A DNA stretch of 64,000 bases, from positions 4,231,001 to 4,295,000 of the forward strand of contig NW_024466307.1 of the NCBI RefSeq assembly GCF_017591425.1, written 5' to 3'. This DNA comes from Ochotona curzoniae. Taxonomy: Eukaryota > Chordata > Mammalia > Lagomorpha > Ochotonidae. Position numbers and translations under genes: made by a program. Of this stretch, positions 21,301 through 33,653 are shown piece after piece. Below the pieces are notes generated by a model. The model made no database searches. It was given only the letters and a program-made list of their open reading frames with translations, and was not told the DNA's origin. Position 1 is the stretch's first letter. Each line of letters starts with the position of its first letter.

Positions 21301-22090
21301 TTCTGCAGAATAAAGACCCCAGAAGGGAGTCCACACATGTACAGCCAATTAATTTTGACAAGAAAACTGAAAGTAATCCAGGGGAAAATCGTGGTCTCTT
21401 CAACAAATGCTGTTGGGACAATTGGGTAACAGCCTGCAGGGGTAAGAAGTAAGACCCCCCACCACCTGTCACCTTATACAAAAATCAGCTCTAAATGATC
21501 AAGGACCTAAATCCGCACCCAGAAACCACCAAACTATTGGAGGAAAACATAGGAAGCACTATTCAAGATCTAGGAACTTGGAAAAACTTCTTAGAAAAGG
21601 CACCAAAGATATAGGCAATGTCAAAACAAACAAATGGGACTACATCAAACTAAGAAACTTCTGAACAGCAAATGAAACAACAAAGTAAAGAAGAAACCAA
21701 AAGAATAAGAGGCAATTTTTGCAAACCATACAATCAATAGGAGACTAATATTAAAGATTTACAAAGAGCTTCATAAACTCAACAACTGCAAGATAAACAA
21801 CCCTGTGAAGAAATGAGTGAAAGAAAGTGAACAGACATTTTTCGAAAGACTTATGAAAAATGCTTTCAGTGAAATACAAATGAAAACCATGTACTTTCCA
21901 CCTAACTCCGGTGGGATTGGCCTACATTCAGAACTCTACCTTCAGAACACTGCTGATGTGGATGTGGGAAGAAAGATACCCTCCTTCGCTGTTGCTGGGA
22001 ATGTAAGCTGGTACAGCCACTATGGAAGTCGGTCGAGGATCCACATGGACTTTCTAAAGGCTCAGTCTTGGTTTCAACCTGTACCATATC
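21301..22090 (+). mobile_element. LINE-1 ORF2 3'-end fragment
   Basis: This is the ORF2 C-terminal region of LINE-1 (endonuclease/reverse transcriptase protein), heavily mutated. Landmarks are TTGACAAGAAAACTGAAAGT, TCTTCAACAAATGCTG, ATGATCAAGGACCTAAATCC, ACATAGGAAGCACTATTCAAGATC, AAATGGGACTACATCAAACT, and near the end GTTGCTGGGAATGTAAGCTGG. Multiple stops and frameshifts leave no long frame. The fragment ends before the usual 'ccataaaaaagaatgaa' segment, so both ends are truncated. Confidence 0.9.
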
Positions 22091-24360
22091 ATTACTGTTA
22101 ATAAAATTGTTTCAGAGTTTGACTCCAGAGTCAGACGTCATGAGCTGTATACGAAATCCAATGACAGATCATCAGGACACATGTAGAAGTTGTTGATTTA
22201 AAAAGTCGGGGAACAGTGTAGAAAGTGAGAATCTTATTTTGTTAAGTGAGATAATAAAGTTCCAAATGGGATCTGAGAACAATACCAAGAGTGTGAAATA
22301 CATGATGGCTCTTTAAGACTCTTCAGATGGAGAGAAAGCACGAAAAGACAAAACATCTTCAAAGACAAATACATAAGTATTCTTAAGAAGTCTAAGAAAT
22401 ATCTAAAAATGATCATTATAATCTGGAAGTGAGATTAATGATACAGATGAAAATAAGACAGGCCTTAGGAGCTGGAGCCCCTAGTTTATATCCTGTGAAA
22501 ACCTTGCTGCGGGAGACACAGGATGGGATGGGGTGATGACACAGCAGGCTAGGTTGATACTTCCAAAAGCCCATGTCAAATGGAATCAAATGATAAGCTA
22601 TTTTCATCCCCAAAGTGCTTAGATACATGAATACTTTTTATCATAATATATATTTTACGTGAAATTTCTGAAGATTTTCCTTACTGATGTTCAGATAGGT
22701 ATTCCTGTATCTTTGTATGTTGATATGGCTGTAACTGACACTCTAATTGGCTAGGACTAGGATTACACTTTCCCATCGCTCTAGAAAATTGGCAAGCAGT
22801 CATGATATAACTGAATGTATATATCTTTGTGGTGCTTATGAGAATTTAGTGAAGTACACGCATCTTATGAATGTTAGACAGGATTTTTAGTGGAACGTGA
22901 ACTTTGTGATTTTGAGCTTCGCCAGGGTTGGTGATGTGTGGCATGATACTGCATAGTAGCTCCCAGTTGGCGACAATATTAGTAAATAATCAATTCTCCA
23001 CAGACCACTGTGTCTTGCTAAGCCACTCTGCTCAGAGGGCTAGGTTAGCAAAGGTCATCTCAATGCATGTTTTCAATTTACAATGGGTTTATTGGGTTGT
23101 AACTCCGGCGTAAGTTGTTTACTAATCACAGGTATCTTAAACTTTGTGTCCGATTTTTTCACTAAAGTCTTCTTTACCCTAACTCCCCTGGCTTCTGGTT
23201 GCTTTATGTCCTCTGTGGTATATCTGCTGATTTTTTTTTTCTTGCATGCAGAATGTTGTGTAGGAGAAATTATGGAAATATTTTTAGGATTCATTGGTGG
23301 CTATCTCCTGAAGAATTATTTTGTTTGTGTAGGCTGTTATACTGATGTATGTGCTCTTGATCCAATTAGTGGCTGAGTTGATTTAAGGCAGAATTCAGGT
23401 ATTTGTGAGGATGAATATATAATTTAGATTTCCTTAGTCCTAGATCTTATTTGTACTGCTTCTCATGGACTCTAATGAATTTACATATGCCCTTCTTTGT
23501 AGGATATAGCTCTCCAGGGTCCATCATTTAAATCCCTAATTTAAAACATGGAGATTTTCTGAAGGCCTCCCTCCTTACTAGGTCCTGAATTCTAATTTTT
23601 GTATCTAAGCTCTGATCAACTTTCAAAATCTTGCCTCAATCACTCACCTTCTTCCCAGAGGCATCCTATTGGCAAATGTGCTAAGGGAGCTGAAATCAAA
23701 GACAACAGTGTGAAGAGCGGGATGTTCCACTGTCCTTTCCTTCAGGATCTTGACCCTAACGTTTGACCAGCATTGTGTGTGCAGTGTTTTTGAAACAGAT
23801 TTTTCTTTATAGCTTCTCTATTCCTTGTTTACAGAAGTCTGACTCAAATAATTCAGACTCAGGGTAAAGTGAAACTTTCTCTTTGTCTATTTAATTGAGT
23901 ATTGCTTGTTATATATAACTTCAAAAGTTACAATAACATATAATATCTTCATGGGACTACTGGGAGTTTAAAGTGAGGTGTGTGTGTGTGTTTCTTCTGT
24001 TAATGTGCCATTTGGTATATAGGAATGTGTTGGACTAATTAAACCAGCAGCCTCAATCTGTGGATTTTATTTTGGGCACTAAGTAATACTCATTATAACT
24101 CTTGAAGCTGACTTTAAGGAAGTTTTTTTTTTTGGTATTTAAAATATGTGCCTTCATATATAACATTGTCATCTATGGTCTTGGTTTCCTTCCAGCAATT
24201 ATCTCATTGAATTTTAGAGTTAATATTTAGCAAATTGCCACTGATTAGCCAATCATTATTATTTATTCCAATGCCATGCACCATACATACATACTTGTTT
24301 TATATATATATGTATATACATGTATCACTATTTGCCCCTTTATTGATTGATTTCACCTAA
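22091..24360. other. Unique sequence, no gene seen
   Basis: AT-rich DNA with a short (GT)n at 23979-23992, T runs near 23231 and 24125, and a TA-rich microsatellite at 24300-24325. No gene or repeat family is recognised. Confidence 0.4.
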
Positions 24361-24364
24361 TTTT

Positions 24365-24690
24365 ATTTAAAATAAAAAACATTTTTTTTTTGTGAAGGAA
24401 GAGCAACAAGGAGGGGAAATGGGAAAGGGATCTCTTCCACCTGCTGATTTACTTCCTGAATGTTCCAATAGCCAGGCCAGACCAGGCAGTAGCTGGGAAC
24501 TCCCTCCAGTCTTCTCTGTGGGTGGCAGGGACTCAGGTACTCAACCTGTCACCTACTGTGTCTTCAGGGACATACCAGCAGGAAGTTGGGTAAGAAGCAG
24601 ATGGGGGACCTGAGCCCAGACCCTCCAAAATGGCATGCAGATTTTCAAGAGGTGGCTTAAGCAGCTGTAGCCAAATGCCTACTCCCATTT
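24365..24690 (-). mobile_element. Older C-type SINE, minus strand
   Basis: A T10 run, then AGGAAGAGCAACAAGGAGGG (tail side), GCTGATTTACTTCCTGAATG, AGCTGGGAACTCCCTCCAGT, GGAAGTTGGGTAAGAAGCAG, and finally GAGGTGGCTTAAGCAGCTG for the inverted tRNA-like head. This is a diverged full-length copy. Confidence 0.75.
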
Positions 24691-26635
24691 TCTGAGTGCT
24701 TGGTTCCTTTAAGAAGCAGAAATATACAATTATCATTCTTATTCATATGAGAAATCTTCATCTTTGGAATTCTTTCAGGTAAGCTCAAAAGTAGCTTAAT
24801 TTTGAAAACACAAACTCTAAACTGAAAAGTCTAAAGACCAATGTAAGACATTATCTTGAAAAAAATAAGATATCAAGTATGTATGGATACAGTTTTACAT
24901 ATATATATGAGAGAGACATTAATTAAATGTTCAACACATAATAAAAATTGAATGACTAATTTATAGAATGATTCAGTTCTCGACAATAGATTTGACACAG
25001 AATTGAAAAAAGACAAATATTTACAAGTATGCATTTACATATTTCATTTATATATATGCATTTCAGAGTCTCAGTTGCTTAGTTTACTTCAGTTTGAAAA
25101 TTTTTAAATGTTCCATTTTAATACTACAGAGTAAGTAGCTAAATTAGAATGAATGATCATGACTATGTCATGTTATTCTAAATTGGCTCTGTGATGCGGA
25201 ATATTCTCTCAGGCAGATTTACCAATTTTAAAAACTTGATTTGTAAAAATGTGAGAAAACCTTTTATGTGACAAATGGAGTAATATAAGCAGTATAATTA
25301 AAAAGGCATTTTAATTTAATATTTTTATTTCTTAAGTAATAAATTCATATTGACTTAAGAAATAGTCTTATATTTTTTAGAGGGTAAAAATGCTGAAAAC
25401 TGGAATAAAATGTACTGAGTTGTAACCGAGATTGCTCTACTGAGCATAGTTTTCACTGATAATCAGTGCAAAGGCCCGTTAGTTCAACAAAGGATCAACA
25501 TGGTGACTTCTCTTCTATCATTCTTTAACAGCCAGAATTCTTTTTTAAAGCATTTTTCTCTGATAAATATTTTCTTTCCAGGGGCAGCTAATCAGTTAAA
25601 GGCGAATAGATATCTAGCTTTTGTCTTAAAACCTAAATGGCTAAAGAAATAGATAAATGACTAGATATCTTCATTTGGTTTTTGAATCATTTGATTAAGG
25701 AGGTATAGGATCTGTTAATCGCACTAGGAAACATGTTTTTTAATATGCCAATACAGGAGTGGGTTTCAAAAATCCTGCAAAGTGACATTTCTAAAGTCCA
25801 TTTTTTTGTGAGCTTTCTGTGTCCTCTCCTAAACATACATATTTTATACACACACACATAACTTATTTACAACTGAAAATCTACTTTTCAAAATGTGCTC
25901 AGGAGCTTTTGAGGAAATGATAAGAATCTGTTCTAAAGCTCTGGGTTTTAGGCCTGGTTACAGATCTTGTGTTATTGTTCTGTCAGGAGTGAAGAAGCAG
26001 GGGAATATTACCTTGTAGATTCTACTGCTGGTGTTTATTGAGTATCTTGGATTGTACTTCAATTTCAAATGCCACAAAGGAAGGTGTACAAGGTAAACTA
26101 GTCACCGTTCTCAGGCCAGAACAGAGTTTATTAGTTCAAGGTGAGGTGTTCTTCCAACACTTATGTGTCAGCAGTCACTTCTCACTTGTTCAAGCTTGCA
26201 AAAACCTAAATTCAACTGAAAATACCTTCATGAGAAAATGATAGAAGTCAGACAAAAAAAGGGGGGTGGGAATGGATGCTTGGGATGAATTTCTGAGAGA
26301 TGCAAAGCAGTTCTTCAATAACAAAAAGATCAGCGGCTGTGTAGCGGTCAGGGATACCGCAGGATTGCACGATGTGATGAAAGGAGTGTCAGCACAAGAA
26401 CAGAAGAACAAGAAATACTGTTCGCTGAGGGTGAAGAGTTGATGTCTAGAAACGATCACTCAAGAATTGAACTTCTACAAGTCATGATGTTCAAGGAATT
26501 CAGATCAGCTGTGAAATAGCTAGTGGGTGTGAGGAACTAGTACAGTTTTGCAGTTAGAACTACTTCGGCCTCAATCATAAAACACTATGCAAGGACTCAA
26601 TTGCTTGGCTCCAAGATACACTCAAGACAATAGAT
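24691..26635. other. AT-rich unique sequence
   Basis: No recognised repeat or gene. The part from about 26200 onward has a purine-rich, less AT-biased texture and could be the front of the degraded transposase-like unit that follows. Confidence 0.35.
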
Positions 26636-26639
26636 CCTA

Positions 26640-26960
26640 AGACACTAGACGTGAGCATGTTGGGGAGATTTGGTCTTGGAGTTTGTCAGATCCAACAAAA
26701 CAGACACAGAAAGTGCTGTCGTCAAGAAAAAGTATTGTTGTTAAACGTGGGCTTATTGAACCAATATAGCACTTCAGAAAAGTTAGTGCTTGTGATGATG
26801 TGGATGGTAAAGGCAATTATTTCCTACTATTCATTAAAAAAGGATTTCTGGACAAATTGTATGATCTAAAATCCTTCTCCCTTGTCATAGATGAAGACAC
26901 TGGAGCACAACACGCTAAAGCAATGGCTGTGGTCACATATCTGTTATGAGTAGTGACATG
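26640..26960 (+). pseudogene. Possible hAT-type transposase remnant
   Basis: In one frame, bases 26848-26949 read LDKLYDLKSFSLVIDEDTGA followed by QHAKAMAVVTYLL and a stop. The order FSLVIDE-D-T...AVV-Y resembles the conserved block of hAT-superfamily (Charlie/ZBED-like) transposases around the catalytic aspartate (FSxxxDESTD...LAVxVRYx). The upstream 200 bases keep related fragments only if frames are switched, so it is decayed. Evidence is a single short motif. A chance match is a real possibility. Confidence 0.3.
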
Positions 26961-27214
26961 CTACTGCGGTAGGGACTTGCCTTACTCACTGCAGCTTTTA
27001 GCACTGGGAGAAACTTGAAATCCAGATGTAGAGTACCTCTGGCCTTCCGGAAAAGTGTATTGATTTTCAAATGCTAGCATAAACAGGTATATGGAAATGG
27101 GAAGGAGGGTTTGGGCGGGGGGATTTGTTAAGATCTACTATCTTTTAGAATTTCTTGTAGGAACTCCATGCATACAGTTTTTAATAGCCAATTAGAAATA
27201 CTCAATGCTAAGAG
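26961..27214. other. Unique sequence
   Basis: No feature is recognised. A G-rich run (GGGTTTGGGCGGGGGGATTTG) lies near 27109. Confidence 0.3.
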
Positions 27215-27458
27215 ACGTTGTCATGGCTTTTGGGCTAAGCCTCCCAATCTAGTTCCCTGCTAATGGACTAGTAAAGCAGTGGAAAAGGGCCCAAGTCCTT
27301 GGGTCCCTGCATCCACCCAGGAGATCCAGAGGTTCGGATTGGCTCAGTTCTGGCCATTGCACTCAATTGGAGAGTGACCCCGTGGATGGAGTATCTGTCT
27401 CTTCTTTTCTCTGTAACTCTGCCTTTCAAATAAAAAACTATTTTTTAAAAGAGAAATA
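27215..27458 (+). mobile_element. C-type SINE, 5'-damaged, plus strand
   Basis: TAGTTCCCTGCTAATGGACT, AAGCAGTGGAAAAGGGCCCAA, TTGGGTCCCTGCATCCACCC, GGAGATCCAGAGG, TCTGTAACTCTGCCTTTCAA and an A/T-rich tail are seen. Most of the tRNA-like head with its B box is missing or unrecognisable. Confidence 0.85.
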
Positions 27459-29130
27459 TTCAATTCTAAATGTAAGGCATTCATACTATGTAATATTAAA
27501 AGCAAAGGAGGACTGCTGGGTTAATAACATTTTTGCAAGATCATATGGTCTTTTCCCAAAATTTCTATCTAAAACGTGAATCCAATAATTCGTAGCCCAG
27601 ATAAATGCAGAAGCCAAGGAAACTCAAACTTTGTCTTAAATTTTCGACTGAGTAAAATTCAGAGTGTATTATGATTTAACTGACACCTGTTCAAACTTCC
27701 ATTATCACACAGGTGAGTTGCTTTTAGAAAACTTTGAGATCTGGGGTGTTTAAAAAGAGTGTAAATGGAAGCTCTAAAGTTGGTGCAGCAATAAATTCTG
27801 GCAGTAGCTATATAATTTGCTGTGCTTACCTTTAGTTTCCCCTGACAATCATTCTCTCTGAAACTAATTCATAGTGTTCACCCAAGCCTTCTTTTACTTC
27901 ATGTCAAGTTGTCTTGAGACTGAAAAGATTTTGTTTCTATAGAGGTTATATTCACATCGATTCCATTCTAACTTATATTCAATTTTGCCTTCATTTTACC
28001 TACACTTGAATAGGCTTCCCAAATGCTGAATTAGACCAACTCTTATATAAGGCTATTTTGATAAATTTGATCTTGTCTGCACACATTGAAACCGTACTAT
28101 GTATCTGAAAAATCTGAATTTTGAGTTAGTTTTTGTTAAATCATTTACTGGTAAAACAGTGTTTCAAAGTTTGCTATTCTCATTTTAACAGAAAAAAAAA
28201 AAATCAGATGCTCACAACTGAATTATTTTTTGTTTCCAATGTATGTTTCCAGTAAGCAAAAACAATTCAAGACACAAATCCAAAAGAGTGAAAAAAATTG
28301 TTTTAGTTACAGAATCATTGATGTAAAAACAAAAGGAATAAAATTGATCTGTGAATGAAAACTCACCAATAGCAGTAAAAAAAAAAAAAGGTGTGTGGGT
28401 TGCGGGGAGGGAAACTGGGCTTTGCTAGAGAGAGAAGAGGGAAGTTTCACTCTTCTGGGGAGTTAGATTTCCTCTTTCAGGGAGGGAGATTTTTCACCTA
28501 AAGGTCCTGGGCATTTCTACCTTAGTTAAGAACCCCAAACTGGAAAGCTACAGATCTTACACCTTACTTATGAGTCCTCTCGCATTTTTTGAAGATTTTA
28601 TAAACTAGGTTGTATTTAACCAAAGACTTGACTTGGATAGATTGTAGCATGGCTGTCTAACAGGGCTGATCTTGGATGCTATTTGCTAGAAACTCAGTAA
28701 GAGCTACAGACCAGAGCCTCTCCCCATGGCTTGGGGTACTAAGCTCCAGCAGGGGCCTGATGAAGGCACAGTGCTGCTGTGACTTAGCATCAGAAACCCA
28801 CACCGCTCATTTCCTTGGTATCCAGTTGACCCTGAAAAATCACAGGACTTCTGACTCAAAGGTGTTGAGTGTGTCTTGGTTTCTCAATGTAAGAAGAAAC
28901 AAAGACTCGGTAGTCAGCTTGAATCAGCCACACGAGGATACACTTTGTGATTTATTCTTAATTGAGCAGTTCCCCTCTGTTGAACCTAGTGAGTTTTCTG
29001 TGATAACACTCTATACCTGGAGTTGACATCTTAGTTTTAATTCAGGCCTTGCTGTTGTACACACTTCTATGCCAGCATTTATCAATGTTCTCTGTTCCTG
29101 CCTGCTCTGTTATCTGTCAGCTATTTGGGA
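27459..29130. other. Unique sequence, no gene seen
   Basis: Contains A runs (28191, 28377) and a purine-rich patch at 28390-28450. A 116-codon frame at 28676-29026 has no recognised features. No repeat family is identified. Confidence 0.35.
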
Positions 29131-29134
29131 CGAG

Positions 29135-29396
29135 CAACAATATCTTCCATGTTGATAGATAGATCTAGCCACTGGTTCTTTCCCCATATGGCAGCCAAGC
29201 CCATAACTGGGTTGGGCCAAACTGGGATCTAGGAGCTTAATTCAGGTCTCCTCTGTGAGTGCAGGGGCCCAAGGATGTGGGCCATCCTCTGCTGTCTTCC
29301 TAGGCCATTAGCAAGGAATTAGATTGGAACCAATGGGGTTTGAACCAACACTCATATAAGACACTGGTGCTGCAGGCAATGGCGTTGGCCCCTAGC
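29135..29396 (-). mobile_element. C-type SINE, minus strand
   Basis: GGGCCCAAGGATGTGGGCCA, CTAGGCCATTAGCAAGGAAT, GGGGTTTGAACCAACACTCA (inverted B box) and CTGCAGGCAATGGCGTTGGCCCC (inverted head) are seen. The tail side is diverged. Confidence 0.8.
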
Positions 29397-29429
29397 TATC
29401 AAGTTTTGCTGTGTCCAAATGTTATTAAT

Positions 29430-29740
29430 TCTTAAAGATGCCTTCTTTTAAATTATGGGTTTGCTTTTGTTCAAAATGCAGAGACAGATACAAACAGATA
29501 AAGAAAGATCTTCCATCTTTTGGTTCACTTTGCAAATGCCTGCATCAGCCAGGATGGCATTGGGCTGGAGTCAGGAGCCTGGAACTGACAGCAGGTGTCG
29601 GGATCCAAATACTTGAGCCTCCCAGGGTGTGCGTTAGTAGGAAGCTAGAATTTACATCAGGTCCTGAACTCTGTGTTCCGATATGGGATGAAGATATCCT
29701 GAGTGGTGTCTTAATTGTTGTGCCAAACACCTGACCCTAA
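29430..29740 (-). mobile_element. C-type SINE, minus strand, adjacent copy
   Basis: AAAGATCTTCCATCTTTTGG, CTGGAGTCAGGAGCCTGGAA, TTGAGCCTCCCAGGGTGTGC and TGTGCCAAACACCTGACCC are landmarks of the inverted SINE. It lies about 35 bases from the previous copy in the same orientation. The two are separate insertions, since their sequences differ throughout. Confidence 0.8.
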
Positions 29741-31060
29741 GCCCCCCGTTTCATCCATTTTAAAACTGAAGTTGACTATGAATAATGAATGTTTGTGGAA
29801 CACTTTCTGGTTCTAAATGAGGACAATCTTATATGCACTGCAGGACTACGCAGAGTCCACTAAGTGGAGCTTGGTGGACTTGGCGAATGCAGTCAGAGTC
29901 TGGGAGAGAAAGCAGAATGTACAGGTGCCGACTGTGGTCACTGGGCGGTTGTGACAGGTGCCTGGGGATGTGTCCCTCAGGCTTTGTTGTGTTAGTTCAA
30001 TCATATTATCAGTATAATAAAGACAGGAAAGCCTAGTATAGTAGATTGAAAACCTCTGAAAGAATTAGGAGGACTAAATTTTTGTACTTTGTCACCATTG
30101 TATAATGCGATGGTAACCTTAAACAGTCAGGTAGGCATCCTATGTCCATGGGATGATCTGTAAAAAGGCAGGATGCAGCTAATTATTGTCACATCTCTCC
30201 CTGCACTGAAATGCAAAAGCTGTATAATACTACTTCACTATGATATTTTACTGGGTAAGAAAGTTATTATTCATTCTGAACCACAAGGAACTCAGATAGT
30301 ATTGATCATATTAGGGTAAGGAAGAAAACAAAGAGAAATGCACAAGTCTCTGTTATACCAACAGAAAAAATATTCTTAATAAGGAAACAGAATATTTCTA
30401 TTAAAATGATCAGGGCCGGGTTCATTTTTCATATAATGGGTATAAAGGCTATTTCTCACAGAAAATGCCATATAGTCTGAGATTATGGAGATAAGACTTA
30501 GTTACCTACACATTAAGGAGTTTAGACATGGAAGACATTTCAGCAATAATAATTCAAAGCTTTCACCTTTTAAAGGAAGACTGAGGGTTGAAGAGAATAA
30601 AGTAGCTAAATAGAACCTCGGACAGTCGGAGACCAGACATCTTGCTGCTAATCAGCTGTTTGCTGTTTCCGTTATGCCTGGTAGCGGGTATCACTTCAGC
30701 TTTTCTCTCTTTTTAAATGTGTCAATGCTTTTTTTTTTTTTCATACTGTAAAGGATTACTCCTCCTCGCACACAAATATGCTGTTGCTTTTCTCATTTAC
30801 AATCAACTTATTTTGGGCCCTCCACGTTCCTTGTTCTCTAATACTCCATCTCTGATGCCCTTGTACAGCAGCATTTCTTAGAGTTGTCTCTGGTCTTCAG
30901 TTTGTTTCTTCTGGGCTGTCTTCAGTGGACTCCAAGCAAGCTGAAACCATTGCTAAAAGAGGCTTTGTTCTCCATGTGGCTAAACTCAACAGTCCCTTCT
31001 CAGTTCTCGCTTTGCTGTGACCTCTGCCTGTGCACAGCTGTCTCCTCTTTAAAATTCGTT
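29741..31060. other. Unique sequence, no gene seen
   Basis: No family is recognised. A T12-type run lies at 30729. Short overlapping frames near 30884-31224 on both strands are not supported as coding. Confidence 0.35.
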
Positions 31061-31079
31061 GGGCCATGTCCTGAGGTGC

Positions 31080-31345
31080 TACCTTTGGGATGGGACTGAA
31101 GCTGGAGGCTCTGCCTGCTTGACTGGATCTGTGCTTTGGAGGAGGACAGTGAGAACTGGCTTCCATCCTTTCCCCTCTGTTCTTCTGCCATGTGAAGACT
31201 CAGGAGGAGGCTCTTGCCAGGCACTGGGTGCTGGTGCCTTGATCTTGTACTTCATAGCCTGCAGAACATCGAGAAAATAAATCGTGTTGCCTATAAATCA
31301 CCCAGTCTGTGATATTTTGACAGCAGCACAATGCGCTGAGATGCC
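31080..31345 (+). repeat. ERVL-MaLR LTR 3' part
   Basis: TTCTGCCATGTGAAGACTCA, GGTGCCTTGATCTTGTACTT, GCAGAACATCGAGAAAATAAAT and CTATAAATCACCCAGTCTGTGATATTTTGACAGCAGCACA follow the well-known 3' half of MLT/MST LTRs in order. That half includes the AATAAA signal at 31277 and the tataaatcacccagtct motif. It is the clearest MaLR in the window. Confidence 0.75.
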
Positions 31346-32025
31346 CTATCAACACATCTTTTGGGACATGTGGATGTCTCTTTCTTGAAATACCAGCCCT
31401 CTTGGCACCAGGATTCTATATCCTCATGGTTTAGTTCCACCTTGCTAGCTGCTGCTTCTCAGAATATTTTTCAGACCTTTACTCAAATCTTCAGACTCTG
31501 ATTATTGGTATCTCAGGGCCCAATTCTTGATCTTATAAATGTGTTTATTTCAGAATGCACTTGCTTCATTATCTCATCTTGTCTTATGGTTTTAATATAT
31601 TCTTATTGGCCACAGGCAAGATAATTACATTGAAAACTCACATTGCAAGGCATGTACATATGGGACCAGCAGCCTAATATTTTAGCATCTACTAGACATA
31701 CCCAAATCCAAGTGCTGTTTTCCTCTGAGTCCAAATCTTCCTCATAGACATGGCACTTTGAATTGTTTGTCACCTCAACCTTCCAGTTGCTTAGGTTAAC
31801 ACTCGAATTGTCCTTAATTTCAATTTTCCTCTAACATTCCACATCCTCTCAATAAAAAAATGTTCCCAAAACATCCACTGCTAGCACTGTGATCTGAATA
31901 TTCAACTTTATGTGCAGAGTAACTTTCAAGCCCATGCTTACCCGTCCTGAAGTCTGTCTTTGCCAAGAAGAACAATTGCGTTGGGCTGCTGTCCAAACAA
32001 TGTCTTCCCCTTTCCCATAGAATAT
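31346..32025. other. Unique sequence
   Basis: No feature is recognised. Some pyrimidine-rich text could be worn L2 leading into the next feature. Confidence 0.3.
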
Positions 32026-32029
32026 AAGC

Positions 32030-32520
32030 CAGTGTCCTCTCCTGGCTAGCCTCCACTCCTAGTTCATGATCCTTTATCCTGAGTGTGTTTCCTAATCTGC
32101 CCAGCCAGGTGTCCTGTGCCAGCCAGACTATCCCACCTACTCCACTCGTAGAATCTTAGCTACTCTGGTTCTACCCTCCTCAGTGTGTGCTTGTGACCTT
32201 TGTTCTAGAATGTTCTACTCCTTCTGTGTTTATCACTCAAGCTCTAGAACAGGCTAAACTGCCATTTAGACATTCTTAAATACTCTAAAATCCTAGCTCC
32301 CCACAGAATTCCGTGCTAAGTTTTGACTTGTTTTTCTGTTATATTTTTTTACTTCTAAAAATATCATTATAAAACATTACTATATTTATTAATGATTTAT
32401 GATGCAGTATCTAATATAGTTAACTCTCACATTTTTAAAATGGCTTGACTCTCACGTTGTATCTAAGCTGCACGGTGGCAGGGGACTGTCTTCTTCTTCA
32501 TTTCTATGCTCTCTGTTTAC
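32030..32520 (+). repeat. L2 3'-end remnant
   Basis: GACCTTTGTTCTAGAATGTT, CTACTCCTTCTGTGTTTATC, TATATTTATTAATGATTTATG, then TAAGCTGCACGGTGGCAGGGGACTGTC. This reproduces the L2 order 'ggaatgctcttcc', 'ttatttgtttactt', 'gtaagctccatgagggcagggac'. Confidence 0.6.
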
Positions 32521-33278
32521 AGAAGAGGGACTAATGCAGCCAGCACACTAGGAGGGGTTCCGTCACCAGTGCACAAACACACCCTCTCCCAGCTAGTCCA
32601 CCAGAAACAATGAAATGAGCTTGCAGAAGCAATGAAGGTCACAGTTGTGGTTACATAGGCTGGAGCAGTGACAGACAGATGACATTAGAGGAACCTCAAG
32701 CATTAGGAATGTGACAGGAGCAGCTCTGTTACTTGTTGGCTGGGAGATGGTTGTGAACACAGGAGGAAGAAAGGACAGTAGCATCTCAATGCCAGAAGAA
32801 GACCTGGCCACCTCACCCTTGCACATCAGAAACCAAATGGAACCCAACCTGCTGAGGATCTGGTGAGTACCTTGCAGGTGGATCTTCTCCCAGGGCCATC
32901 GGTGAAGTTAGCCATGGTTAGAACTAAATGTCAGCCCTTCAGAGCCCAAGCAGAAAACCCAGAGGCACCCTGCCACCTTTCCAACCTGGAGCTGACAAGT
33001 GCATGTGGATATAAGCAGCAGAAAACTACCGTAAAGCTTAGAAAATATGCATTGAAATAATAACATTATCTTTTGTCTCTGCCAACTTTCCAAAATAATT
33101 AGCATTTTTATTATGCCATGAATGTTGATTTTATATTAAAGAATCAATTTGTCTACCTCCTGAAGCACGTCCTCTTTGTTACTCAGAGTGTATAGTATTA
33201 TTTTTCAATTTCACAGCATTAAAAAACAATTATTTGATAATACTAGGGATTTATTCAATGTTGTGTATATTGCTCCTT
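32521..33278. other. Unique sequence, no gene seen
   Basis: No feature is recognised. A GC-richer patch at 32690-32990 has frames of 65-84 codons on both strands with no domain content. Confidence 0.3.
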
Positions 33279-33293
33279 AAGATTAAATTATGT

Positions 33294-33638
33294 AGGGCCC
33301 GGCGCGGTGGCGCAAGTGGTTAAAGGTCCTCGCCTTGCACGCCCGGGATCCCATATGGGCGCCGGTTCTAATCCCGGCAGCCCCGCTTCCCTTCCAGCTC
33401 CCTGCCTGTGGCCTGGGAAAGCAGTCGAGGACGGCCCAAAGCTTTGGGAACCTGCACCCGTGTGGGAGACCCGGAAGAGGCTCCTGGCTTCGGATCGGCA
33501 TAGTATCGGCCCGTTGCGCTCACTTGGGGAGTGAATCATCGGACGGAAGATCTTCCTCTCTGTCTCTCCTCTGTGTATATCCGCCTTTCCAATGAAAAAA
33601 TAATAAAAATAAATCTTTAAGAAAAAAAAAGAAAAAAA
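33294..33638 (+). mobile_element. CSINE, youngest-looking full-length copy
   Basis: This near-consensus CSINE reads GGGCCCGGCGCGGTGGCGCA, A-box GGCGCAAGTGGTTAAAGGTC, GGGATCCCATATGGGCGCCG, B-box GGTTCTAATCCC, the CAGTCGAGGACGGCCC and CTGCACCCGTGTGGGAGACC body, and a GTATATCCGCC...AATAAA tail with two A9 runs. Target duplications of AAGATTAAATTATGT lie at 33279-33293 and 33639-33653. Intact pol III A and B boxes mean the copy could in principle be transcribed. It shares nearly all diagnostic bases with 3260-3565. Confidence 0.97.
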
Positions 33639-33653
33639 AAGATTAAATTATGT

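Noticed and set aside
33294..33370. tRNA gene-like A and B boxes
   Set aside because: These are the pol III promoter boxes of the SINE head. The sequence cannot fold a complete tRNA with an acceptor stem and is followed by the SINE body.
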